NCBI GenBank assembly: GCA_031769625.1 | Contig: JAUIMM010000566.1 | Coordinates: forward strand, 1,927,001-1,991,000 | DNA: 64,000 nt | From: Taudactylus pleione | Taxonomy: Eukaryota > Chordata > Amphibia > Anura > Myobatrachidae | Reading direction: 5' to 3' | In this document: positions 23,100-34,600 of the stretch, piece by piece | How positions within the stretch are numbered: position 1 is the first letter of the stretch | Layout: each line of letters starts with the position of its first letter | Translations under genes and position numbers: made by a program | Notes under the pieces: generated by a model | The model's database searches: none | What the model saw: the letters and a program-made list of their open reading frames with translations, nothing else | What the model was told of the DNA's origin: nothing

Positions 23100-24570
23100 C
23101 ACAGAAAATATTTTTTTATTTTTGCTGGAGAGTAGTGCACTTTGTGGGTTACACCAGCCTTTAAGAAATGAGCCAGCTGGCTCTTAACTTATGGGACACA
23201 GGCGCACGCTTGGCGCTGCTCCTTTGTTGATGCACGAGCGGCTACTGCGCACACAATTCACAAACACAGAAATTTTTATTTTTTTGGTTTGGAGTGTACT
23301 TTGGGGGTTACAGCACCCTTTAACGGTCAAGCCAGCCGGCCCTTTACTTATGACACAGGCGCACGCTTGGCACTACTTTGTTGATGCACGTGCGGCTACT
23401 GCGCACACAATTCACAAACACAGAAAATAATTTTTTTTTTGGTTTGGACTGGAGTGTACTTTCGGGGGTTACAGCACCCTTTAACGGTCAAGCCAGCCGG
23501 CCTTTTACTTATGACACAGGCGCACGCTTTGCACTACTTTGTTGATGCACGTGCGGCTACTGCGCACACAATTCACAAACACAGAAAATATATATTTTTT
23601 TGGTTTGGACTGGAGTGTACTTTGGGGGTTACAGCACCCTTTAACGGTCAAGCCAGCCGGCCCTTTACTTATGACACAGGCGCACGCTTGGCACTACTTT
23701 GTTGATGCACGTGCGGCTACTGCGCACACAATTCACAAACACAGAAAATAATTTTTTTTTTGGTTTGGACTGGAGTGTACTTTCGGGGGTTACAGCACCC
23801 TTTAACGGTCAAGCCAGCCGGCCCTTTACTTATGACACAGGCGCACGCTTGGCACTACTTTGTTGATGCACGTGCGGCTAATGCGCACACAATTCACAAA
23901 CACAGAAAATAATTTTTTTTTTGGTTTGGACTGGAGTGTACTTTCGGGGGTTACAGCACCCTTTAACGATCAAGCCAGCCGGCCCTTTACTTATGACACA
24001 GGCGCACGTTTGGCACTACTTTGTTGATGCACGTGCGGCTACTGCGCACACAATTCACAAACACAGAAAATAATTTTTTTTTTGGCTTGGACTGGAGTGT
24101 ACTTTGGGGTTACAGCACCCTTTAACGATCAAGCCAGCCGGCCCTTTACTTATGACACAGGCGCACGCTTGGCACTACTTTGTTGATGCACGTGCGGCTA
24201 CTGCGCACACAATTCACAAACACAGAAAATAATTTTTTTTTTGGTTTGGACTGGAGTGTACTTTCGGGGGTTACAGCACCCTTTAATGGTCAAGCCAGCC
24301 GGCCCTTTACTTATGACACAGGCACACGCTTGGCACTACTTTGTTGATGCACGTGCGGCTACTGCGCACACAATTCACGAACACAGAAAATAATTTTTTT
24401 TTGGTTTGGACTGGAGTGTACTTTCGGGGGTTACAGCACCCTTTAGCGGTCAAGCCAGCCGGCCCTTTACTTATGACACAGGCGCACGCTTGGCACTACT
24501 TTGTTGATGCACGTGCGGCTACTGCGCACACAATTCACAAACACAGAAAATATATAATTTTTTTAGCACT
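23100..24570 (-). repeat. 160-bp tandem array of hAT copy 2, about 9 units
   Basis: The reverse complement of the 4567-6975 unit is repeated about nine times between the transposase start and the 5' terminal region. The unit number differs from copy 1 (about 15), so the array expands or contracts between copies. Unit-to-unit differences again concentrate in the homopolymer run. Confidence 0.9.
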
Positions 24571-25062
24571 TGGGTGGAGCACCCCTGATGGACAGAGCAC
24601 CCCCTGGACAACACTACAGCACCCCTTTAGGACTGGGACACTGCACAGGACTTTGGAGTGGACACAGCCCCTATGGAGAACTGACTGCACAACACAGTCC
24701 AGCCAGCCCCTATGGACTTTGAAGTAGTGGACACAGCCCCTATTAACAACAGCATCACAGCACAACACAGCCAGCCCCTATGGACTTTGAAGTAGTGGAC
24801 AACAGCAGCACTACACTACACTACACAGCCCTAACTCCCACCCTCCCTCTTCACTGTCCACAGCCGAGTGAGAAAATGGCGCCGACGCGGGTACCTTATA
24901 TAGGATCCAAAACCCGCGAGACTCGGAAGGCGGGATGATGACGTTTTGCCTCGATTTCAGATCCGAGTCAGGCGGGAAAAGTCGAGCCTGACTCGGATCG
25001 GACTCGGATCGGGGGGGCTCGGGGCGGTTCGGATTTCAGAAATCCGAACCCGCTCACCCCTA

Positions 25063-25068
25063 GTATAT

Positions 25069-25107
<39 letters not shown>
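25063..25107. repeat. (TA)n microsatellite
   Basis: An almost pure TA tract directly abuts the intact end of hAT copy 2. The region from 25108 to 25414 has no recognised feature. Confidence 0.9.
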
Positions 25108-25414
25108 GCTTTAAACAGTAACTGGTTTTATTGTTACTTCTGTCTGAACTAAGTTATCAGAGATGGCCAGCAGACACTTGATGGAATCACAATGTAATCA
25201 AAGGCCTCTCCAGCCTACTTGGAAATGCAAGTTCATTTAGGCATATAATGATAGTCAGACTTAAAGACAATGGTTCAATGGCACCACAGGACACTGTAGA
25301 AATGTAGTTTACAGTACAAGAGAGTAAGGCAATGGGTATGCTTTTAGTGGTGGTACTATAAGTCTCACAATGCACTGGCACATACACTATATTTCCAGGA
25401 TAGCTGGCAAGGGT

Positions 25415-25790
25415 TGTTTACGTGATGCTGGTGCTTGGGATCCCGGTGGTCAGAATCCCAATGCCGACATCCTGACTTGTCGGTCAGTATCCTAACCCTT
25501 CCCTTCTCCCTACCTTAACCCTCCCCAGTGCCTGAACCTAACTTCCCCCCTTAGTGCCTAAACCTAACCTCCCCCTCCTCCTCCCTGCTCCCTAAACCTA
25601 ACCCTCCCCCCTTAGTGCCTAACCCTAATCCCTAACCCTCCCCTTTACCGCAGTGCTTACCATCTGGATGCTTGCAGTCGGGATGCCAGCTCCAGGATTC
25701 TGACAGATGTCGGGATTCCGGCACCAACATTCTAAGTGCCAGCATCCTGACTGACGGAATATTAACCAGATCCCGCTGGCAAGACACAGG
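25415..25790. repeat. CTAACC-rich interspersed repeat, second copy
   Basis: The flanks carry GGGATCCCGGTGGTCAGAAT and CGGGATTCCGGCACCAACAT. The core repeats CCTAACCCTCCCC and TTAGTGCCTAAACC. The layout is the same as 1-900, without the inserted TIR element. Confidence 0.6.
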
Positions 25791-26089
25791 TTGCCTAAGC
25801 CTGGCTTAAAGCATCATATCTAATCCCTAAAATACATTACACATACCACAAATGTCTTTACAACCTTCCTTTAGAGTTCAGAAAATATTGTTTAACGGTC
25901 AAGCGTCCCTCATTAAATACTAGTGATTGCAGGACTACCACATATATTTTCCATTGCTGGGGAATGTTTGTGCTGTTTTTCATAATTTGTTCTTACTTGA
26001 TTATTATTAGGAGGAATGGTGGTGGTTGTGTCCAAGTTCTATTTGTTAAAGTATGGTCCGAGGTCCACTCTGTCCAAGCTTCAAAGAGG

Positions 26090-26374
26090 GAATTATTATT
26101 ATCATTTATTTATTTGGCACCACAACTGTTCCACAACGCCTTACAAAGTGTATAAACAAATAGGTTGACCGGTGACTTACAGTACAATACAATACATTAC
26201 GAGGACAAGGATAATATACATTAGCAACCATAACACCCAGATAAGCAACAGAGCATAACCATCAAGTATTAGGTGCCCTAGTTGGGAGTAAGAAGTAGAT
26301 TAAAGTAAAGTAAGGAGAAGCACAAGCGGGTAGAGTGCCCTGCTCATGTGAGCTTAAATTCTAAAGGGCAGGGG
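26090..26374. repeat. Old interspersed repeat, left half (split by LTR)
   Basis: The sequence runs from TTATTATTATCATTTATTT through ACAACGCCTTACAAAGTG to GAGCTTAAATTCTAAAGGGC. It resumes after the solo LTR at 28986 with AGGGGCAGACAAAAAGG and continues to about 29345. The two halves join smoothly across the 5-bp duplication, so this repeat predates the LTR. Its style is that of a widespread vertebrate SINE or transposon tail; I cannot name the family. Confidence 0.55.
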
Positions 26375-26829
26375 TGTCAGGATGCAGCCTGGGATTGGCC
26401 TTTACTCACCGCTGAGCTGGTGTCTCTGGGCTCCGAGGCATGCAGACGCTAGTTGTAAGTGGTGGGTTAGGGCTGAGGATTTTCTCTGGGGTCCACTAGG
26501 ACTTCCATGCATGCATCCTGACTCCTGTGTTAGCAGGCATGGGCGCAGCCATGTTGGTTCATCTCACCTGATCAGTCTCCTCCAATGGCAACCCTGTGGT
26601 CTCCCAGCTGATCTCAAGATGACCAGCTGCCTAGGGCTGTTTAGGTCCGACTCCTGCAACAGGAAGTTGCTGATCAACATCACCGTATGACTGCACGTAG
26701 TCATTCCTTGTGACAACCGTCTTATGTTCCAATGGCTGTATTCCTTTCTTCTGTGTTTCCTGGCTTCCTGTTTGCTCCCTGTGACCTCTGTATATTCAGC
26801 CCTGTGTTCAGTAATTTCATCCTGTGTGT

Positions 26830-27480
26830 CTCAAGACACTCCACTGTGTACTTAGTCCTCGTGTTCAGTATAAGTTCATCCACACCACTGTGTATCCTCT
26901 CAAGTCCTCTGCCGATGCATCCAGAGTCGAACCTTTGTGTACAAGTACACACCACTGTGTATCCTCTCAAGTCCTCTGCCGGTGCATCCATAGTCACACC
27001 TTTGTGTACAAAATACACATCTTTGGGTACTATTCCAAGGTCATCTGCTGGTGCGTCCGGAGTCGCACCATACACACCATCGTGTACAAGTATGCACCAT
27101 TTTGTACAACTTCCTATCAACTACCAATGCATCTGGAATTACATACAGTGTACAAAATACACATCACTGTGTACTTCATCCCTTTGCTTCAGTACAAGCT
27201 CCGTCTATACCTCCAGTGCATTGAAAAGTGGCATCCTTGTGTACCTTGTCCCCGTGTTTCAGTACAAGTCCCATCTACACCTCCAGTGCATCCCAAGTGG
27301 CATCCTAGTGTACTTCATCCCTGTGCTTCAGTATAAGTTCCATCTACATCTCCAGTGTGCCCCAAGTGTCATCCTTGTGTACTTCATCTCTGCGCTTCAG
27401 TGCAAGTTCTGTCCACACCTCCAGTGCGCCCCAAATGGCACCTTCGTGTACTCTGTTCTGGTATCACAGTATAACTCCTT
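26830..27480 (+). repeat. Minisatellite of about 66-bp units inside the LTR
   Basis: Units such as CTTCAGTACAAG...CACCTCCAGTGC...GGCATCC repeat about five times from 27170. A related set with CACCACTGTGTATCCTCTCA and CCTCTGCCGGTGCATCC repeats from 26880. The sister LTR at 31320 lacks this expansion. The unit is close to a multiple of three, which is why a 336-codon open frame (26732-27742) spans it. Confidence 0.7.
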
Positions 27481-27778
27481 CCCTGCACATCCAGCACCTT
27501 TCTCCAGCATCCCAGTGTATTCAGTCCCTGTTTCTAAGTACAAGCCAATCCTCTGTGTTATTTCCAGTGTTCCCTATGTAAATTGTGTTCGGTATATTTT
27601 TCTAGATTTCTGTCACTCCCAGGTACCTGTCCAGAGGGCCATGACCTGCTCACTTGGTGTGGTGAAAACCAAATCCCAATTGGAGGGGTCACTGGAGAAG
27701 ACCACAAAGTGGGTTAGACGCTGTGCCTCTGGGCAGGTCTAGCCCCAAACCTGAGTTTGGCTGCAATTAGGAGACTTA

Positions 27779-28894
27779 GGCCCTCATTCAGAGGTGGTCG
27801 CAAGAAGTGATCGCTCTCTCTGAATGAGGGCGGCTGCTTCTTTTTTTAGTGCGGCCTCCTGGTCGGTCGCTAAGCTGTGGGTTACCACCCACAGCTTAGC
27901 GACCGACCAGGGTGATGGTCGAGATGGTCAAGACCATGGTGACCATCGGGGCTTGCAACGAGACCCTAAGGTTGGGTCTCGGCAATCGAAAGTCCCAGGG
28001 AGCTACCTGCTCTGATCGAGCAGGAAGCACCCCACTGAGGGCCTGATTCAGAGCCGCTCGTAAACGGCCACTCGTTCGCTCCAAGCGATGTTCGCACATC
28101 TGCACATGCGTATGGGTCGTAATGCACATGCGCTAACCATGTGGTCAGAAATCGAGCGCTCGCAAAATAGCGAGTGCCTGCTAATTTGAGTGACAGGATG
28201 AGGCGTTTGTGGGTGGTAACAGGGGAAGGAGCTTGAAAACGGGGAAAGGAGATCCGAACGCAGGCATGCCAAACAGTCAAAACGGGCATTTTAAGGGTGT
28301 GCATAATTAACAAAGCAGCGTCATCGGCCACGTCACTTGATTGTCTCTTAGTCTGAACTGTTCGCATGATTGTGGTAGGAAAATCCTACCACAAGCACTG
28401 CGAGCAGTTCAGACGCCTTTCGATGTACTCGATTAATCTAATAAATAGCGGAGATGACATAGGATGCGAGCGACCAGGGGGCGTCTTTACAAAATAGCGA
28501 GCGCATGTTTTGTTCGCTCGCTCACACATAGAGGCGTCAACAGACCGCAAAGAGCGAGTGCTCAATTTAAATAGCCGGCCCCTTTTTCTGAATGAGCGAG
28601 CGCAAATAGCGTCTGGCTCTGAATCAGGCCCTGACATCACTGCTGATGTCAGTGCGGCTGCCCACAAAACGGCAAGGGTTCCATCAGGAAAGCCTCCGTT
28701 TGTGTAGCCACTCGCCTGCCCCGCCTACAAAATGGGCCGAGCTGTCGATCAACATCATCTACATCATCTACACCTTTTGTAGTGTGCTTCGGAGCGAGAA
28801 AGTTTCTCTCTCGCTCCGGGGCTTCCGCACGCACAGTGTGGCCGGACCAAAAATCAACCCGCGCAGCGCTTGCCACCAGGTCTGAATGAGGTCC
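27779..28894. mobile_element. TIR element (outer), TSD TTA, inserted in the solo LTR
   Basis: It starts GGCCCTCATTCAGAG and ends CTGAATGAGGTCC. TTA occurs at 27776-27778 and 28895-28897. Its left part shares GATGGTCAAGACCAT and surrounding sequence with the elements at 41 and 63745. It is interrupted by a second element at 28039-28631. Without that insert it is about 520 bp. Confidence 0.8.
28039..28631. mobile_element. TIR element (inner), TSD TGA, nested
   Basis: It starts GGGCCTGATTCAGAGCCG and ends GGCTCTGAATCAGGCCC, flanked by TGA at 28036-28038 and 28632-28634. Its size and interior match 12003-12601. It is the youngest layer of this nest. Confidence 0.85.
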
Positions 28895-28990
28895 TTAGTC
28901 TGTCACCCCCATCATTTCCCTACAACTGTCCTAAACCCCTGGTTCTTAACCTCATCAGAGGTAGTCCTAGTGCCCAGTTGTGACAAGGGG

Positions 28991-29345
28991 CAGACAAAAA
29001 GGTGTGACACAAATGGGGTAGACGGGAGGAAGGAGCATACAGCAGCAAGTTAAGAGGAGAGCTGGAAGGCTTTGATGAAGTAGTGAGTCTTGAGAGCCTG
29101 TTTGAAGGATTGTAGAGACGTAGAGAGTCTGATGGGGAAAGGATGATAGTTCCAAAGTGGGGAGTAGCATAGGCAAAATCCTTGAGGTGGGAGTGGGAGG
29201 AAGTAATCAGTTGGCATGAGAGGTGGCGTGCATTTGTTGAACGAAGAGGACGGACAGGTGAGTGATGGGAGATGAGGTCAGAGATGTAAATGGGAGAGGA
29301 ATGGGTGAGGGAAGGGGAGCTGATCCCGACCCAGAGAGACAAAAC
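28991..29345. repeat. Old interspersed repeat, right half
   Basis: This continues the repeat of 26090-26374 across the solo LTR. It is purine-rich and contains GGCTTTGATGAAGTAGTGAG, TTTGAAGGATTGTAGAGACG and GATGAGGTCAGAGATGTAAA. No coding frame is credible. Confidence 0.5.
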
Positions 29346-29615
29346 TCCAAACAACACAAAACCATGGCTTACTACTCCTTATCCTGACCTGGACTGTCTT
29401 TTCCCTAAGTTCTTTTATCCCTATGTAACATTTTTATGACACTAGAGAGTAAATTTACTAACCGTGAATGACATAGAATGCAGCAAAATCAATCGTGAAC
29501 TGCATATATTCGGAATTTACTAAAGGCTAAACTCTGCTGACTTTGCTCCATTAGATGTCTATATCTCAGCTGAGAACAGCCGCAAATCAGATGGTAACAT
29601 GTTCTCAGACACATA

Positions 29616-30236
29616 GGACCTCATTCAGAGTCAGTCAAAGCGGGCGCACGGCCGTACGCCACCGATGTTCGCTATACTGCGCATGCATAAAGTTCGCAAT
29701 GCGTGTGCGCAAACTAGCCGCTACGATCAGAAATTTCTCTCTCCTTGAACACAGCCAGGTCGGTAGTTTGATTGACAGATTGAGGCATTTGTGGGTGGTA
29801 ACAGGGGAAGGTGCTTAAAAACGGGGGAGTGGAGATCCGAACGCAGGCGTGCCTAATTATGCGAACGGCGTTTTATGGGAGTGCATACGGTTTATGGGAG
29901 TGCATAATTAACAAAGTAGGGTCATGGCACATGTGACATGGGAGGTTTTTACAATGACATGATCGTAGAGCTTAAGAGAGGGTATGGTCAACCTTAAGCT
30001 CTACAACCAGTTCCGATGGTTCCCGATGGTCTCGATTAATCCTTATATGCCCGGAGATGACGTGCAATGCGTACGAGAAGGGGGCGTATTTTTTTTAATT
30101 CCAGCCGCTTCCTCCCCTTGGTCGGCCAGCTACCGATCCGAACTTAGGGACGCAACTTGCGAGGGAATCATTTGCATATCCGGCCCCTTTTCCCGTACGA
30201 CTGTGCGGCCGCTTCGACCGACTCTGAATGAGGTCC
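29616..30236. mobile_element. TIR element, TSD ATA, in the left arm of the foldback
   Basis: It starts GGACCTCATTCAGAGTC and ends GACTCTGAATGAGGTCC, a 17-bp perfect terminal inverted repeat. It is flanked by ATA at 29613-29615 and 30237-30239. The 621-bp interior shares CTCGATTAATC and GGGAGTGCATAATTAACAAA with the nested element at 28039. Confidence 0.85.
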
Positions 30237-31319
30237 ATAGACCCTCGATCCAACTCGGCAGCGTTTTGCCATAGAAAGCAATAGGACCTTGAAATGTACT
30301 AAGGATTCGTATTGTCATCACGGCCGATAAATAGTGCAAATCGGCAGCAAAAAGTGCCAATGCAAATCCCAAATAGAAATCTCAAATAGAACACCTTTTT
30401 CTATTCGCGTTTCACATCTCAACATACTTACCCATCACTGATTTTGCCATTCTGGCTGACACAGATGCACAGACGGTTCAGTGAGATCCATCCATGCTTC
30501 TGTTAAAAAAAATTAAAACCTGTGTAAAAATGTAAACAAAAATGGTGTGCCACTCCCCAAAAGAACAACCAGCACTGGGCTTTGGAGACCCTGTACAGGT
30601 TGTGCTAAATATAGGGGATGAACGATGTAGAAATCCCCTGTATAAAGCACACCCTGTGGAGCTGGGGACCCCCCAATAAAAAGGTCTTCCTCTCCAGGGG
30701 CACCCCAGGCCTAGGCTGATAGCTTGGGGCTATCCCCTGCACCCCTGGAGCGGTGGGTGCCAGTTTGAGTATGTAGTGTGATGTAATTGATAGTAGTAAA
30801 AATAATGTCTTTGGCTATGGAACTACAGGTCCCAGCAAGCCTCCTCCACATGCTGATACTTGGAGAACCACAAGTTCCAGCATGCGGGGCATTATGGGCC
30901 CACTAGTACCTGTAGTTCCACAGCAAAATAAATATAAAAAAAACACAGAATACACACTGTGACAGTACAAGTTTAATAAAACATACATGCACACTCACAG
31001 CCACACTCACTATCTCACATACCCACCTATGTATCCCTGTAGCCAATCATGTCCCCTTCTCCAGTAATAATCCATAGGGTACGTGTAAAAAAAAACATAC
31101 TCACCTCCTCCTATGCGTGGATCATGTCCTATTTGTTCCAAAGTAGACATCCATAGGGCTTGGAAAAACAGAAAAAAGCAATGACCCGAGCCATGAACAC
31201 AATACTTTCTTCTAAGGACAGTACTACCCGAATGACTGCTCCACTGTAGGATTTCACTATAGAAATCCTGCTGCAGAGCGTTCATTGGCTGAGAGAGGTG
31301 AGCCTTCTGCGAAAGTTAC

Positions 31320-32655
31320 TGGAAGGGTTCAGCCTAGGATCGGCCTCTCACCTCCTTGCCGGCTTCCCCTGACTTCCTTGCAGTCAGACGTCTGGTGCAG
31401 TGATGGATGTGGGGCTGAGAATTCTGTCTTAGGTGCTTTTTGCGAGCTTCCATGGTCAGCTGTGTGTGCTGGGGATCGGAGTTCCCATCATGGGTGCCGC
31501 CATGACAGTTCCTCTCATGTGACAGTACTCCTAACCTATGGTAGCATGATTTCAGTCAGCTGATGCTGTGCTCCAGTAATCTGCTACCCCTGGGTATAAA
31601 TCCGCCTCCAGAACTCCAGGAAGACGCTGTTCAACTTCGTTATTCCAAGTGCCTGTGTTACTCCCACTGTTGCTCTGTGCTAAATCCTTCAGCGTGTTGC
31701 TTCAGCCTGCTCACAGTTTCCCAGTTTCCTGTTTTAGCTTCCATGCTAAAACCTTACTCTGAGACTTCAGCTTTCTCACAGTACTTTAGTGTTTCATGTC
31801 CCTTCCGTGTGTGTCTTTGTATATGTGCTGCTAATTTTATTGCAGCTTTCCTGTGGCTATTACCCTGTATCACTGAAGTGTCAGATTACCTGCTGTATTA
31901 ATTAGCTCACAGCTGGTTCTCCCAGCACATGTCTGTGTCAATCTTCTCTGTGTCTTGTCAGTGCAAATCTGCACTTGCTGTTAGCACTCTCCCAGTGTAT
32001 GCCTATCTTCTCTATATGTCTTGTCTGTGCAATCTGCACCTGCATATATAATTATTCCCAGTATTTTGCCTTTGCCCAGTACCAGCATTTCTAGCTCTTC
32101 CAGTATTTGGCCTTTGTCCAGTACCACACTTCTAGCATTCCCAATATATTCCTTGAGTCCACTCTACTCTTGTACGTGCAATCCCTAGTATATGTTTGTG
32201 TTTTCCTGCATATTTAGCAAACTCCAGTACCTGCCTGTGTCCACATCTCCCTGAGCTGCTGAGCTAGCCAGCTCCTGGATTTCTTAGTGATTCTTAGTAC
32301 ATTCTCAGTAATCTCATGCAAGCCGGTGATCAGGATTTCTAATTGTGTTCCAGTGTATCTCCAGTGTTCTAGCAATAACTTAACGTAATATACAGTAGTT
32401 TACGGTCTTCTGCCATTCCCAGGTACCTGTCCAGAGGGCCGCGACCTGCTCACTTGGTGCAGCGGAAAACCAAATCCCAATTGGAGGGGTCACTGGAGAA
32501 AACCACCAAGTGAGTTAGACTCCGCACCTCTGGGCAGGTCTATCCAAACCTGGGTTCGGCCGCAATAGGAGACCTAGCCACAGTCACTCCGATAGTCACC
32601 TGAACCCCCCGTCTCACCGTCCTCCACAGAGGATCACTTTCACCGGATTGTGACA
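31320..32655 (+). mobile_element. Solo LTR, TSD GTTAC
   Basis: It starts TGGAAGGGTTCAG and ends GGATTGTGACA. GTTAC lies at 31315-31319 and 32656-32660. It is 1,336 bp and has a TATA-like GGGTATAAATCC near 31590, consistent with an LTR promoter. The 3' part matches the LTR at 26375-28985 (CACTTGGTG..., ATCCCAATTGGAGGGGTCAC, CTCTGGGCAGGTCTA). It sits almost at the symmetry axis of the foldback element. Confidence 0.85.
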
Positions 32656-34149
32656 GTTACCTTAAGTTCCCTTTGTGGTTCTCACCATTGACTTCAATGG
32701 AGGAAAGAGTTCATTGGCTGAGAGGCGGAAGGCTCGCCTCTCTCAGCCAATGAACGCTCAGCACTGGGATTTCTATAGTATAATCCCACGGCGGAGCAAT
32801 CATTCAGGTAGTACTGTCCTTAGAGGACAGTACAGTGTTTGTGGCTCAGGTAATAGCATTTTTTTGTTCTGCCAAGCCCTATGGATGCCTACTTTGGAAT
32901 GAAGAGGACATGATCCATACATAGGAGGTGAGTATTGTTTTTTATTACAGGTACCCTATGGATTATTTCTGGAGAAGGGGACATGATTGGCTACAGGGAT
33001 ACATAGGTGAGTTTTTGAGATAGTGAGTGTGACTGTGAGTGTGCATGTATGTTTTAGTAAACTTGTACTGTGTGTGTGTGTCCTGTGGTTTTTTTAATAT
33101 TTCTTTTGCTGTGGAACTACAGGTATCAGTGGGCCCATAATGCCCTGCATGCTGGTATTTGTGGTTCTCCAAGTACCAGCATGCAGAGGAGGCTTGCTGG
33201 AACCTGTAGTTCCACAGCAAAAGACAATATTTTAACTACTATGAACTGCATCACACTACTGCTCCAGGGGTGCCAGGGATATCCCCGGGCTATTAGCCTA
33301 GGCCTGGGGTGGCCTGGATAGGGGGACCCCTTTATTGGGTGTGGTCCCCAGCTCCCCAGGGATCCCCAGCCTTGGTGACTAGTAGTCAGAGGTAATGCTT
33401 TTGCTGGGGCACCTGGTGAAAGGGTTCCCCTGGCTGTGACATTACCCTCCTGCTAGAAAAAGTTTGGTGCTGGTTATGGAAATTACAGGGGAACCATACG
33501 AATTTTTCTCCCTGTATTTCCAGAACCAGGACCAACTCAGAGCTCAGTGCTGGTTGCACTTAATACAGGGGACCCCTACGTCGTATGTCCACTGTATTTT
33601 GGCAACCAGGGCTGGTTCTGAATAGCCTGGTGCTGGTTGTGCTTAATACAGGGGACCCCTATGTCATTTGTCCCCTGTATTTAGCACAACCAGTACTGGG
33701 TCTGGTTGGTCTTTTGAGGAGGGGGCCACGTCGTTTTTGTTTTTTATTGTTACATAGGTTTTAATTTTTTTAAACACAGAAACACGGACAGATCTCATTG
33801 ATCCATTCGCGCTTCTGTGTCTATTTTTTTTTGACAGACAGATGCATGCATCACGGATCTTCCTGATCCGTCCGTGCTTCTGTTCGTTCGAGTTAGTCAA
33901 ACTCGAACGCTAAATACAAATGAATAATACAAATGATATTGAATGCATACACGATCGAACAACATGAATGACAGCAACTTGGCAGCTTAGTAAATTCAGT
34001 AACCTGTTCAGAAATTGAAACACATGAATATGGACGACGTCATCCGAGATTGATCTCGGATAACATTGAATAGAAATCGGTAGCTTAGTAAATTTACCCC
34101 TAGGATTGACTTGTATATAAATTTGCCTACTAACTACTATTTTTTTCTA

Positions 34150-34600
34150 TCATAGACTTGGGCAGTAACAATATATTGTTTAATCTACAACATAAAAGCA
34201 AAGGACAATGCCATCTCCTTGTACTATTAATAAATACTGGAGTTTCCCTACCTGTATCTTTTCTTAAACTGACATCCTACGATTTGAATTTAAGTCCAAT
34301 GCCATATTCTGGTACTTATAAGAAATACTGGCCTTTGCTCACCAGTATCTTTTATTAACCTGCCATCCTACCTGAAGCTGCTCTGCCACTCTGTTTCATT
34401 AAGTTGGATTCAAAGTTGTCTTGGTTTACTAGTATAAAATATATCTTTTATTAAACTGACATTCCATATAAAGCTAATCTAGCACTCTGTTTCATTTGCC
34501 CCCAATTCAATTTCCTTGTACAAATAAGAAATGTATTATTTACTAAACTACCATTTGATTCCTACTTGGGTCTGTTTTGCAACTATTTTATTTTGTATCC
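34150..34600. repeat. Diverged low-copy tandem-like repeat
   Basis: Phrases such as TTTTATTAA(A/C)CTG(A/C)CAT, GCTGCTCTGCCACTCTGTTT and GTACAAATAAGAAATGTA recur with a spacing of roughly 110-150 bp and heavy divergence. I cannot assign a family. From 34600 to 35400 nothing else is recognised. Confidence 0.35.

Larger units (their letters stand above)
20618..25062 (-). mobile_element. hAT copy 2, 3'-truncated, minus strand
   Basis: The 5' terminus is intact at 25062 (CACCCCTA on the plus strand), and the same leader, array and transposase layout follows in reverse. The copy stops at 20618, within codons equivalent to copy 1 position about 9765, so the 3' terminus is missing. An internal deletion joins sequence equivalent to 9425 with 9730. 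A (TA)n tract directly follows the intact end, so no target duplication can be paired. Confidence 0.85.
26375..28985 (+). mobile_element. Solo LTR, TSD AGGGG, with nested elements
   Basis: It starts TGTCAGGATGCAG and ends GTTGTGACA. AGGGG occurs at both edges (26370-26374 and 28986-28990), a 5-bp target duplication as for LTR retrotransposons. Without the inserted TIR elements it is about 1.5 kb. Its 3' portion (CCAGGTACCTGTCCAGAGGG and on) matches the solo LTR at 31320-32655. There is no internal retroviral region, so it arose by LTR-LTR recombination. Type Gypsy/ERV is not resolved. Confidence 0.8.
29446..34105. mobile_element. Large foldback (inverted-repeat) element, interrupted twice
   Basis: The outer ends are GAGTAAATTTACTAA and TTAGTAAATTTACCC. 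The arms, roughly 30430-31315 and 32660-33850, are reverse complements. One example is the ACTACAGGTCCCAGCAAGCC region near 30825, mirrored near 33200. Others are AAACATACATGCACACTCAC (30980) mirrored near 33040, and GGACATGATTGGCTACAGGG mirrored near 31040. A TIR element sits in the left arm and a solo LTR near the axis. It has no transposase frame. A half-copy lies at 38200-38997. The TSD is unclear (perhaps CTA). Confidence 0.7.

Noticed and set aside
26732..27742. 336-codon plus-strand ORF
   Set aside because: It lies wholly inside a solo LTR and is generated by 66-bp tandem repeats; the sister LTR lacks it.
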